A stretch of DNA of 64,000 nt from Algoriphagus sp. NG3. Lineage in GTDB: Bacteria > Bacteroidota > Bacteroidia > Cytophagales > Cyclobacteriaceae. Made by a program: the position numbers and the translations under genes. Every line of letters starts with the position of its first letter. Position 1 is the first letter of the stretch. The notes beneath the pieces were generated by a model. The model was not told the origin of the DNA, did not search any database, and was given only the letters and a program-made list of their open reading frames with translations. Shown here piece by piece: positions 10,269 through 18,179 of the stretch. The stretch covers positions 3,410,001 through 3,474,000 of the forward strand of contig NZ_CP139421.1 in the NCBI RefSeq assembly GCF_034119865.1. The letters run 5' to 3'.

Positions 10269-10299
10269 AAAAAAGCCACCCTTTTCAGGATGGCTTTAG
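10269..10299 (-). terminator. intrinsic terminator of glnN
   Basis: The minus strand reads AAGCCATCC, a short loop, GGGTGGCTT and then a T run; stem of eight to nine pairs. It begins about 25 bases after the glnN stop. Confidence 0.85.
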
Positions 10300-10322
10300 G
10301 TTAGGTGTGTTTTTGAAAGAGC

Positions 10323-12485
10323 TTATCTAAGAAAAAGCATTTCTCTATACTTCACCAATGGCCAGGATTCGTCATCCACCAATAGCTCCAACTTATCTAC
10401 CGCATAACGGATTTTGTCGAAGTAAGCTTCTTTGACATCTGCCTGATAGCCTTTCGCCATCTTTACAATATCCGTCTCTTTATTAAGCTTCTTGCGCGCT
10501 TCTACCATTGCGGTGATATTCGCCTTCAATGATTCTATATGCTTGGACACTTCTTTGATCGTCTCCACAGCGGCAGTATGATCCAATCCAAGTCCTTTCA
10601 AGCCATTGGCATTTTGGATGATTTTGTTCTGATATAGAATGGCGGTAGGAATAATGTGATTCAGTGCCAAATCACCCATCACACGGCCTTCTATCTGAAT
10701 TTTCTTTATGAAATTCTCCAACATGATTTCATGGCGGGCATGAACTTCCACCCCATTCATCACATTATGTCTTTCGAAAAGCTCCTTAGTAGCTTTGGTA
10801 GAATATACATCCAATGCTCCAGGAGTTGACTTCAAATTAGACAGACCTCTTTTCTCAGCTTCTTTAGCCCACTCGTCTGAGTAGCCATCACCTTCGAATC
10901 TTACTTTCTTACTTTCTTTGATGTATTTTCTCAATACATTTACTATAGCAATCTTCTTCTCTTTACCGGCAGTCATCTCTTTCTCGATGTCTTTAGCCAT
11001 ATCTGCCAGTACATCTGCAACGATCACATTGAGAACAGTCATAGGCCCAGCCACATTAGCCTGAGAACCTACCGCACGGAATTCAAACTTATTACCTGTA
11101 AAGGCGAAAGGAGAAGTTCTGTTTCTATCAGTATTGTCAAGGATGATCTCAGGAATCTTGGAGATTCCCAGCTTCATGTACATATTATCACCCTTCTCAA
11201 TTTTAATGTTGCCGTTTTTCTCCAGCTCATTCAACACCTCGGTAAGCGTTGCTCCCAAGAATACAGAGATAATCGCGGGAGGGGCTTCGTTTGCCCCAAG
11301 CCTGTGATCATTACCAGCTGACGCAATACTTGCTCTCAACAAATCAGAATGCTGATAAACCGCTTTGATTGTAGCTACCAGGAACGTCAGGAATTGAAGG
11401 TTTTCTCTTGCGGAATTACTAGGTTGGAAAAGGTTGACTCCGGTATCTGTGATCAATGACCAGTTATTGTGCTTACCACTACCATTCACGCCGGCAAATG
11501 GCTTTTCGTGAAGAAGTACTTTCAGATCATGTCTTTCAGCCACCTTCTCCATCACATCCATCAGCAATTGGTTGTGATCCGTAGCCTTATTGATTTCTTC
11601 AAACAAAGGAGCTACTTCGAACTGGCCGGGAGCCACTTCGTTATGTCTGGTCATTACCGGAATACCCAACTTAAGTGCTTCATTCTCGAAGTCCACCATA
11701 AAGTCTTTCACACGGGTAGGAATAGACCCGAAGTAATGATCATCCAGCTGCTGACCTCTGGCCGGGCTATGTCCATAGACAGTCCTACCACCCATTACCA
11801 AATCAGGTCTTGCTGCGAAAAGAGCTTTGTCTATTACAAAATATTCCTGCTCTACACCTAGAGAGGGCTGTACTTTTCTCACGTTTCTGTCAAACAATTG
11901 GCAGATAGCCACTGCAGCTTCGTTGATCGCTTCTATCGACTTCAACAATGGTGTTTTGTAATCCAACGCCTCCCCGGTGTAGGATACAAATATAGTTGGA
12001 ATACAAAGTGTGTTTTCGAAAATGAAGATCGGGGAAGTAGGATCCCAAGCGGTATAACCTCTTGCTTCGAAAGTAGAGCGTATGCCACCATTAGGAAAAG
12101 AAGATGCATCTGGCTCTTGCTGAACTAGCGCACTGCCTTTGAATTTTTCCAAGCCTCCCAATGCATCGAAAAATGAATCATGCTTCTCCGCAGTGGAACC
12201 TGTAAGAGGCTGAAACCAGTGTGTATAGTGTGTAACGCCTTTGGACAATGCCCAAGTTTTGACTGCGGATGCCACTTCTTCTGCGGTTCCTGCATCTATT
12301 TTGGTTCCTTTGTCTATAGCCTCCATTACTCTTTTGTACGCTGAGGGTGCCAAGGACACTTTCATTTGAGCAGTACCAAAGGTATTGGTTCCAAAAAAAT
12401 CGGAAATTTTGTTGGATGGTGCTTTTACAGTTACTCGCTGTCTGGTTTGCACCATTGCCAGGGCTTGTTGTCTGAGTGTTGCCAT
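10323..12485 (-). CDS. glnN: type III glutamine synthetase
   Basis: Makes glutamine from glutamate, ammonia and ATP in the cytoplasm. The 720-residue length and the motifs EVAPGQFEVAPLFE and KPFAGVNGSGKHNNWSL mark the GSIII (GlnN) class, much longer than GSI (about 470) and typical of Bacteroidota. The start is taken at 12485 (MATLRQQALA), which matches the usual GSIII N-terminus. An in-frame ATG at 12515 would add ten residues but lies at or upstream of the likely transcription start. It is monocistronic, with its own terminator, and is divergent from mtaB across about 230 bases. Nitrogen control is expected from the family, but no specific operator is recognisable. Confidence 0.96.
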   Translation of the reverse strand: MATLRQQALAMVQTRQRVTVKAPSNKISDFFGTNTFGTAQMKVSLAPSAYKRVMEAIDKGTKIDAGTAEEVASAVKTWALSKGVTHYTHWFQPLTGSTAEKHDSFFDALGGLEKFKGSALVQQEPDASSFPNGGIRSTFEARGYTAWDPTSPIFIFENTLCIPTIFVSYTGEALDYKTPLLKSIEAINEAAVAICQLFDRNVRKVQPSLGVEQEYFVIDKALFAARPDLVMGGRTVYGHSPARGQQLDDHYFGSIPTRVKDFMVDFENEALKLGIPVMTRHNEVAPGQFEVAPLFEEINKATDHNQLLMDVMEKVAERHDLKVLLHEKPFAGVNGSGKHNNWSLITDTGVNLFQPSNSARENLQFLTFLVATIKAVYQHSDLLRASIASAGNDHRLGANEAPPAIISVFLGATLTEVLNELEKNGNIKIEKGDNMYMKLGISKIPEIILDNTDRNRTSPFAFTGNKFEFRAVGSQANVAGPMTVLNVIVADVLADMAKDIEKEMTAGKEKKIAIVNVLRKYIKESKKVRFEGDGYSDEWAKEAEKRGLSNLKSTPGALDVYSTKATKELFERHNVMNGVEVHARHEIMLENFIKKIQIEGRVMGDLALNHIIPTAILYQNKIIQNANGLKGLGLDHTAAVETIKEVSKHIESLKANITAMVEARKKLNKETDIVKMAKGYQADVKEAYFDKIRYAVDKLELLVDDESWPLVKYREMLFLR

Positions 12486-12516
12486 TTCTACAATATGAGG
12501 TTTAAATTTATACACA

Positions 12517-12524
12517 CAAAAATA
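12517..12524 (-). promoter_or_regulatory. possible -7 element of glnN
   Basis: The minus strand reads TATTTTTG, a perfect match to TAnnTTTG, about 32 bases before the glnN ATG at 12485. No good -33 TTTG is present at 19 bases, so it may need an activator. Confidence 0.4.
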
Positions 12525-12661
12525 GAAAAATATGCATTCGAAAAAGCTTTTGACTGATTTTACACCTGTTTTTCTGAAAAATTTACACTTTTTTCAATAA
12601 TTCATAGTAAAAAGGCACCATTTTCGGGAAAGCGACTCGATTTCGGAAGGAAAATTGGAGA

Positions 12662-12692
12662 ATTGAAAACATGTGAAGATTAATTACCTTTG
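12662..12692 (+). promoter_or_regulatory. promoter of mtaB
   Basis: ATTG (12662-12665), exactly 19 bases, then TACCTTTG (12685-12692): a near-perfect Bacteroidota housekeeping promoter. Initiation would fall near 12698, downstream of the ATG at 12673, so the coding start must be the GTG at 12718. Confidence 0.8.
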
Positions 12693-12717
12693 CAATCTCA
12701 TTGTCAGAAGCGTAATT

Positions 12718-14037
12718 GTGAAAAAAGTAGCCTTTTATACACTAGGATGTAAGCTAAATTTCTCTGAAACCTCCACTATCAGCCGCCAATTCGAAGAAAA
12801 AGGCTATCTGAAAGTCGACTTTCAGGAAAATCCCGATATTTTCATCATCAATACCTGCTCAGTTACTGAGAATGCTGATAAGAAGTGTAAGAAAATCGTG
12901 AAGGAGGCTAAAAAGATTTCACCTAATTCCTATGTTACCATTATAGGCTGCTATGCCCAATTGAAACCGAAGGAAATCTCGGAAATAGAGGGAGTAGATG
13001 CTGTGCTAGGTGCCGCAGAAAAATTCCGTCTGATAGAGCTTCTGGATGATTTTGCAAAAGCACAGGAGACAAAAGTACTAGCTTCCGAGATACAAGAAGC
13101 GACGGTCTTTAATAATGCATACTCTATAAATGACCGGACTAGAACATTTCTAAAAGTCCAGGATGGGTGTAATTACGGTTGCGCCTTTTGTACCATTCCG
13201 CTTGCTCGAGGCAAAAGCAGAAGCAACACGATTGAAAGTGTAGTCCAATCTGCACGGGAAATCGCCGCTACTGATGTCAAAGAAATTGTATTGACTGGAG
13301 TTAATATCGGAGACTTCGGCATTGTAGACGGAAAAAGAAATGAACGATTTGCTGACTTGGTGTACGCTCTTGACGAAGTAGAAGGGATAAATAGATTGAG
13401 AATTTCCTCTATCGAACCTAACCTGCTTACCAATGAAATTATTAGTTTTGCCGCGCAATCCAAGCGATTTGTCCCGCATTTCCATGTTCCACTGCAATCA
13501 GGATCCAACACCATCCTGAGAAAAATGGGAAGAAGGTACTTACGTGAACTCTATGTAGATCGTGTAACAAAAATTAAAACGCTTATGCCTCATGCCTGCA
13601 TAGGCGTGGATGTGATTGTAGGCTTCCCAGGTGAGACGGATGAGCTTTTTCTCGAAACTTACAATTTCCTAAATGAGCTAGACATTTCGTATTTACACGT
13701 ATTTACCTATTCGGAACGGGCAAACACCCGGGCTGCAGAAATGGAAGACGTAGTTCCGATGAAAAAGAGAAATGAACGCTCGAAGATGCTTCGTATTCTC
13801 TCCGAGAAAAAAAGAAGGCAGTTTTATACTGAGAATCTTGGTAAAACCTTTACCGTGCTTTTTGAAGAAGATGTGGAAGATGGTAAAATACATGGATTCA
13901 CAGAGAACTACATAAGGGTAGCTGCCAAATACGATCCTATGCTGATCAACGAATTAAAAACTGTCACTCTTGATCAGATCAATGACAAGGGTAACGTAGA
14001 GGTGCGGGAACCCGAATTCGTATATGAGAAGCATTAA
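12718..14037 (+). CDS. mtaB: tRNA (N6-threonylcarbamoyladenosine(37)-C2)-methylthiotransferase
   Basis: Radical SAM enzyme that adds a methylthio group to t6A37 of tRNAs reading ANN codons. From the GTG start (439 residues) the N-terminal cluster cysteines are C11 (TLGCKLN), C47 (NTCSVTENADKKC) and C78 (GCYAQ); the radical SAM triad CNYGCAFC is at C151, C155 and C158, and a TRAM-like C-terminal region follows about residue 370. Sequence around the triad (IPLARGKSRS) fits MtaB rather than MiaB or RimO. The longer frame from 12673 is rejected because the promoter -7 element lies inside it. It is a single-gene unit followed by a hairpin terminator and is convergent with the AsmA-like gene. Confidence 0.92.
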   Translation: MKKVAFYTLGCKLNFSETSTISRQFEEKGYLKVDFQENPDIFIINTCSVTENADKKCKKIVKEAKKISPNSYVTIIGCYAQLKPKEISEIEGVDAVLGAAEKFRLIELLDDFAKAQETKVLASEIQEATVFNNAYSINDRTRTFLKVQDGCNYGCAFCTIPLARGKSRSNTIESVVQSAREIAATDVKEIVLTGVNIGDFGIVDGKRNERFADLVYALDEVEGINRLRISSIEPNLLTNEIISFAAQSKRFVPHFHVPLQSGSNTILRKMGRRYLRELYVDRVTKIKTLMPHACIGVDVIVGFPGETDELFLETYNFLNELDISYLHVFTYSERANTRAAEMEDVVPMKKRNERSKMLRILSEKKRRQFYTENLGKTFTVLFEEDVEDGKIHGFTENYIRVAAKYDPMLINELKTVTLDQINDKGNVEVREPEFVYEKH

Positions 14038-14068
14038 GACACACTTAGTAATTGTATCCGTAACGAGA

Positions 14069-14097
14069 CCAGGTGGCTTGTCATCTGGCTTCTTTAT
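14069..14097 (+). terminator. intrinsic terminator of mtaB
   Basis: Hairpin CCAGGTG/CATCTGG (one G-T pair, 6-nt loop) followed by CTTCTTTATTT, about 30 bases past the mtaB stop. Confidence 0.65.
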
Positions 14098-14108
14098 TTA
14101 TCCAACCC

Positions 14109-14178
14109 CTGATTCTTGAATCTTATATCTAGGCTCTTGATTCTAGAATCTTGATACTTGATACTAACTACTTGCTAC
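14109..14178 (+). repeat. degenerate heptanucleotide tandem repeat, ten units
   Basis: The stretch divides exactly into ten 7-base units close to TTGATAC: CTGATTC, TTGAATC, TTATATC, TAGGCTC, TTGATTC, TAGAATC, TTGATAC twice, TAACTAC, TTGCTAC. It sits between the convergent mtaB and AsmA-like genes, ending 11 bases from the latter's stop. Confidence 0.75.
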
Positions 14179-14189
14179 TACCAGACCAA

Positions 14190-17100
14190 CTACTTCCCGT
14201 CTTTTTTAAGGCTAATCTTGAAGTCATCAGGAGTGCCCTTCATATTGATATTGACAAACCGCACTCTTCTGTCCTCATCTCTATAGACTATAGCATCCTC
14301 TTGGTCTGGATCTACCTCGTTTTTGTTTTTTCCGCCAAAAAGAGACCTAAAGCCAACCTGGGTGACCAAGGCGAGGGGTACTCTTATAAAGTAGTCCATG
14401 TTCAAATCTAAGCTCTGGCTCCCAGAAAGTTCTATAAATCCTAAACTGGAATTAATATTCATCTTAGGAATAGTCAACACTCCTCCTTTCAGTTCAAATG
14501 TATTACTTAAGGTGTCAAACCGGACATTGTTCAAATTCTTATCCCTAAAATAACTCGCCATGGCATCTAAAGGCGCAAAATTCACCAGACTTCCCTGGTA
14601 AACAGTAAGATCCATCGTCGCCTCTGACTGATCCAGTATTGGAGTCAAATCCGGATACACCAAAAACTTGCTTGTGATTTTGCCACTTACTTTTCCGTGT
14701 AGATTTTCATTGATGAGATGATCCTGTCCAAAGTTTTCAAATTTGATCAAGAGCTTATCTATATCCAGCTCACTCGCTTTCATCTCGCTACTGAAGTAGA
14801 TTTCATCAGGGTCGGATCCATTGAAGTATCCATTGACACCAAGTGTACCATCCGCAATCTTGAAAGCCAGCGTATCCACATACAAGAAGTGCTCCTCGTT
14901 GGTCCTGGCTTTAGCCAGGATATCTTCCAGCCAGAAGGTATGGTAGTTCAGTTTCTTGATATCCGCTGTAAACTCCATTTTTGAAAATGGCAATTGGAAA
15001 ACATTGAACGCTTCCTTATGATTTGTGTCTGTTTCTATACTTTCAAATCCCAGCAATGCATCCAAATCCATCTGCTGGGATGTTAAATGGAAATAATTTG
15101 ACTTTTCAGATGGACTGGCTACAGAATCTTTTTCACCCAAAAAGTATCCAAGCTGAACTGCAAAGTCGGAAGACCCCATTTTACCCCGGAAATTATCCAT
15201 AGTTAGAAAGTCATCTTCAAAATGAACTCTGCCCGAGAAATCTTCCAATTTCAAAGGATGGATTTTCATTTTACCATCCAGATCTTCCAGATAAAAGTCA
15301 GCTGACTGAAAATCCCCTTGATAGTGAATATCTACATGCCCATTAAGATTCAAATTGGAAATCACCTCGCTGCTATAATCTTCCGGGAGATAATTCACCC
15401 CATTGTAACTTAGAAGATCCTGAAGTTTAATCTGATCGGAGACTAGATTAAAGAAAAAAGTACTCTCACCAATTTTCTCCTCCTGAAACCATTTTTTATA
15501 GTTCAAAATCTTTCCAGTCAAAAGAAAATCACTTTCATCAATCTCACCCTTGAAATCCTTTACTTCCAAAGAATCATTTTCAATGAAAATATCCGCATGA
15601 AAATCATGAAGGGAATGGGGATAGTTTTTGAAGCTTGCATAAAAGTCCTCGATAAAAAACTCTCCTTTCGGCAAGTATTCGAATTCATAAAGATCTTCCC
15701 CTGTAGTCTCAAAAGCCAGTTTAAGCTGAAAATCGGATACTTCTTCATCAATTCCAGTACTATCTGTATCGGAAGGAATCAATTCCTTTAAGTTCGCAAA
15801 ATTAGATTTTGCATTCACCTTTGCTTTTAGCGGCAGTGCATTACCATGCAGCAGAACCGGAAAATCACTCAATTCCCCAGAAAAAGCAAAGTCCGATTCC
15901 CCTACTTGAAAACTCAACGAATCCAAAATCACCTTTCCTCTTCTCATATAGGCGTACCCATTGGCATTCATAATCGGAAGATCATAATCGGGAATCTGAA
16001 TACTGAGGTTTTTTAATGTCAATTCACTTTGAAGGCTTCCCTCTACACTGGATATAGAGGTAGTTGTCAGATCCATATCTACCAATTCATCAAAATCCAT
16101 AGTCAACAAGACTTGACCTTCTATCCCCTGAAGCCCATCTATTTCGAAAAAATCACTTAAAAAACCTAAGTCCAAATCCGCATTAACATTGATTTTTACA
16201 TTGGGGTCTTCAAAGTTTCTAATGGTCAATCTCCCTTGAAAAACCCCTTCGTCAGGCCGTGCATAAAAGTTTTGAAGCTGTAATTCCGAAGTCCGAAGAT
16301 TTTTTTCTTTACCATTGGTATAGAAGCCTATAAACCTCAGCTCATCTACTTTCTTTTGGATTCCGGAGTTAAGGAAATAAGCATTATCAGCTCCAAATTC
16401 CACCGAAATCGCCGGACTTTGACCGTTTCCGGCTATTCCTCTCACAGAGCCGGAAAAATACACTTCTCCTTCATTTTTGTATTTCTTGAGTGTCTGAGCC
16501 GTCTCATTTGGCAAGAATGCCGCAAAAATGTTGAAATCCGGTTTTTCTCCATTAATACTTACATCCATATCCAACCCATCCTCCACTACGCTGACTTGCC
16601 CTGCCAAACTTAGAATCGCCTCTTCCAATTTCACCTTTGAGGGCGATATCATCAACTTTTTCAACTCTTCAAAATAGTCGAGTTCAAGATCCAAGTGTAC
16701 TTTTTTATCAGCAAAAAATGTGTTTTCTCCATCCTGATCCAAATCAAAAACCAAATCCGTAACTACATCCACAAAGACATGCCCTTCTTTGAGACTAAAA
16801 GCTGACAACATTTTATCAATATGGAACACCAAATCCTGGTTAGTGGACATATCGGAATATTTGATGTCAAATTCCTCCAGGACTATCCCTGAAAGATCAA
16901 TGGCAAATTCAGAATCTTCTTCGTCCAGCTTTTCTTCATTAGATGTAAGTCCCTTCGCCAACAGCAAATTAATCTCTCCATTCTCATACTTGATAATATC
17001 CAAATGGCCTTCAGAAACCTTTAGTTTTTTCACCTTATAATCCCCTCGGATCAAATCCCAAACATTAAAACCTAGGTAAAAATCTGCTGCTTCATAGATT

Positions 17101-17360
17101 GGCTTGTTTTCTTTGCTTTTTGATTCAAAAAATCTCACGTTTTTTAAATCTACCGAGATGTAAGGGAAATTTGCAAAAGGGGAAATGTAAGAATCCTCTA
17201 CGGTCAGTTCCCCCAAAAAACTCTTATTAATCTCGATTAAAGCCTTCTCGGTCAGCTCTTTCTGCTTACTATAAGCCACCCAGACTGAAGTAGCGAACAG
17301 CAGCGGTGGAACCATTAAAAGTAAAAATAAAAACACCCATCTTTTATTCTTTTGTTGCAT
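14190..17360 (-). CDS. AsmA-like envelope protein
   Basis: Protein of 1056 residues with one N-terminal membrane anchor (about 8-28, FLFLLLMVPPLLFATSVWVA) and a long periplasmic part made of repeating amphipathic beta-strands. The opening region, with PFANFPYISVDLKNVRF, and the C-terminal block around GGVLTIPKMNINSSLGFIE fit the AsmA family and its C-terminal domain. AsmA-like proteins share the repeating beta-groove fold of bridge-like lipid-transfer proteins and are implicated in moving phospholipid to the outer membrane; that role here is inferred. The mature part is rich in Asp, Glu, Phe and Leu. It is monocistronic, with its 3' end next to a heptad repeat. Nothing suggests truncation. 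Confidence 0.85.
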   Translation of the reverse strand: MQQKNKRWVFLFLLLMVPPLLFATSVWVAYSKQKELTEKALIEINKSFLGELTVEDSYISPFANFPYISVDLKNVRFFESKSKENKPIYEAADFYLGFNVWDLIRGDYKVKKLKVSEGHLDIIKYENGEINLLLAKGLTSNEEKLDEEDSEFAIDLSGIVLEEFDIKYSDMSTNQDLVFHIDKMLSAFSLKEGHVFVDVVTDLVFDLDQDGENTFFADKKVHLDLELDYFEELKKLMISPSKVKLEEAILSLAGQVSVVEDGLDMDVSINGEKPDFNIFAAFLPNETAQTLKKYKNEGEVYFSGSVRGIAGNGQSPAISVEFGADNAYFLNSGIQKKVDELRFIGFYTNGKEKNLRTSELQLQNFYARPDEGVFQGRLTIRNFEDPNVKINVNADLDLGFLSDFFEIDGLQGIEGQVLLTMDFDELVDMDLTTTSISSVEGSLQSELTLKNLSIQIPDYDLPIMNANGYAYMRRGKVILDSLSFQVGESDFAFSGELSDFPVLLHGNALPLKAKVNAKSNFANLKELIPSDTDSTGIDEEVSDFQLKLAFETTGEDLYEFEYLPKGEFFIEDFYASFKNYPHSLHDFHADIFIENDSLEVKDFKGEIDESDFLLTGKILNYKKWFQEEKIGESTFFFNLVSDQIKLQDLLSYNGVNYLPEDYSSEVISNLNLNGHVDIHYQGDFQSADFYLEDLDGKMKIHPLKLEDFSGRVHFEDDFLTMDNFRGKMGSSDFAVQLGYFLGEKDSVASPSEKSNYFHLTSQQMDLDALLGFESIETDTNHKEAFNVFQLPFSKMEFTADIKKLNYHTFWLEDILAKARTNEEHFLYVDTLAFKIADGTLGVNGYFNGSDPDEIYFSSEMKASELDIDKLLIKFENFGQDHLINENLHGKVSGKITSKFLVYPDLTPILDQSEATMDLTVYQGSLVNFAPLDAMASYFRDKNLNNVRFDTLSNTFELKGGVLTIPKMNINSSLGFIELSGSQSLDLNMDYFIRVPLALVTQVGFRSLFGGKNKNEVDPDQEDAIVYRDEDRRVRFVNINMKGTPDDFKISLKKDGK

Positions 17361-17663
17361 CTAAAACTCTCTTTTATCTGTAAAATTACGGTAAATGATT
17401 TACGATTACCCGGAATACTTTCAGCAATATTTTCCTTTCCCCGACATAAAATCAGAAAGCAACTTTAACGGTAGATTTTATAAACCCTATACCGCGCCTT
17501 GCCGGTGTCATTAGAAGTGTTTTAGCAAGGGTATGGTACACAGGCTAACAGGCCATACTATAATTAAGTGCCGGAATTGTACCCGATTCATTTATAATGT
17601 CAAACGAAATAAAATTTCACCCATGATATTGAAACATCTTTTTTATCAAACAGTTAGATTACT
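17361..17663. other. intergenic region between divergent AsmA-like and DUF805 genes
   Basis: About 300 bases with no convincing gene. It should contain both divergent promoters, but no full TTG-N19-TAnnTTTG match was found. A short inverted repeat GTATGG/CCATAC (17531-17536, 17553-17558) is the only structure noted. Confidence 0.4.
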
Positions 17664-18017
17664 ATGGGCTCTATATTCAAACCAGAAGGAAGAATTACCA
17701 GAAGAAGGTATCTGGTCATGTTCCTCATATTTTATTTCATCAACATTCTTTGCCTCCTATTGATCTGGGATAGCTTCCAGTCGGAGTCATGGGCGATTTT
17801 TTATTGTGCGGGTGTGGCGCTTATAGCATCCATTTGTATCTTACTGGTACAGGCAATCAAGAGACTGCATGACATAGGCCTGGATTGGAAATACGCACTT
17901 TATTTACTGATTCCGCCTCCAATCAATTTCATAGGATTTATCTGGTTGGCTGCACAAAAGGGGCAGGATGGTGAAAACCAATACGGCCCTAGTCCAAGGA
18001 AAACGGATCTCTTTTAA
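17664..18017 (+). CDS. DUF805 family small membrane protein
   Basis: Protein of 117 residues. An N-terminal polar stretch with GRITRRRYL is followed by about four hydrophobic segments (20-38, 45-65, 78-98 and a shorter last one), with the conserved RLHDIG loop before the third and NQYGPSP at the C-terminus. These are hallmarks of DUF805, a family of inner-membrane proteins of unknown function widespread in bacteria. It stands alone, with a small terminator downstream and glgB next on the same strand about 160 bases later. The family assignment is firm; no function is proposed. Confidence 0.88.
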   Translation: MGSIFKPEGRITRRRYLVMFLIFYFINILCLLLIWDSFQSESWAIFYCAGVALIASICILLVQAIKRLHDIGLDWKYALYLLIPPPINFIGFIWLAAQKGQDGENQYGPSPRKTDLF

Positions 18018-18056
18018 AATCATCAGCAATAGTATAGAACACTACGTGAATGAAAG

Positions 18057-18076
18057 AGCCTAAAACTAGGCTTTTC
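18057..18076 (+). terminator. small intrinsic terminator after the DUF805 gene
   Basis: Hairpin AGCCTA, loop AAAC, TAGGCT followed by TTT, 40 bases past the stop. The stem is short and the T run brief, so strength is uncertain. Confidence 0.5.
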
Positions 18077-18179
18077 GGCTTTCCTCTATTTTATACCGCA
18101 GATATCTTGATGGAAATCTAAAAGTAACAGGAATAATCCCCGGCATTTTTCTAAATTCAAGCCAGCTAAATATTTATAG

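Noticed and set aside
14151..14411. Plus-strand open frame of 86 codons over the end of the AsmA-like gene
   Set aside because: It starts within the heptad repeat and lies antisense to a clear coding sequence; no signal of its own.
17531..17558. Inverted repeat GTATGG/CCATAC before the DUF805 gene as an operator
   Set aside because: Six-base arms of this kind are expected by chance in several hundred bases; no supporting promoter.
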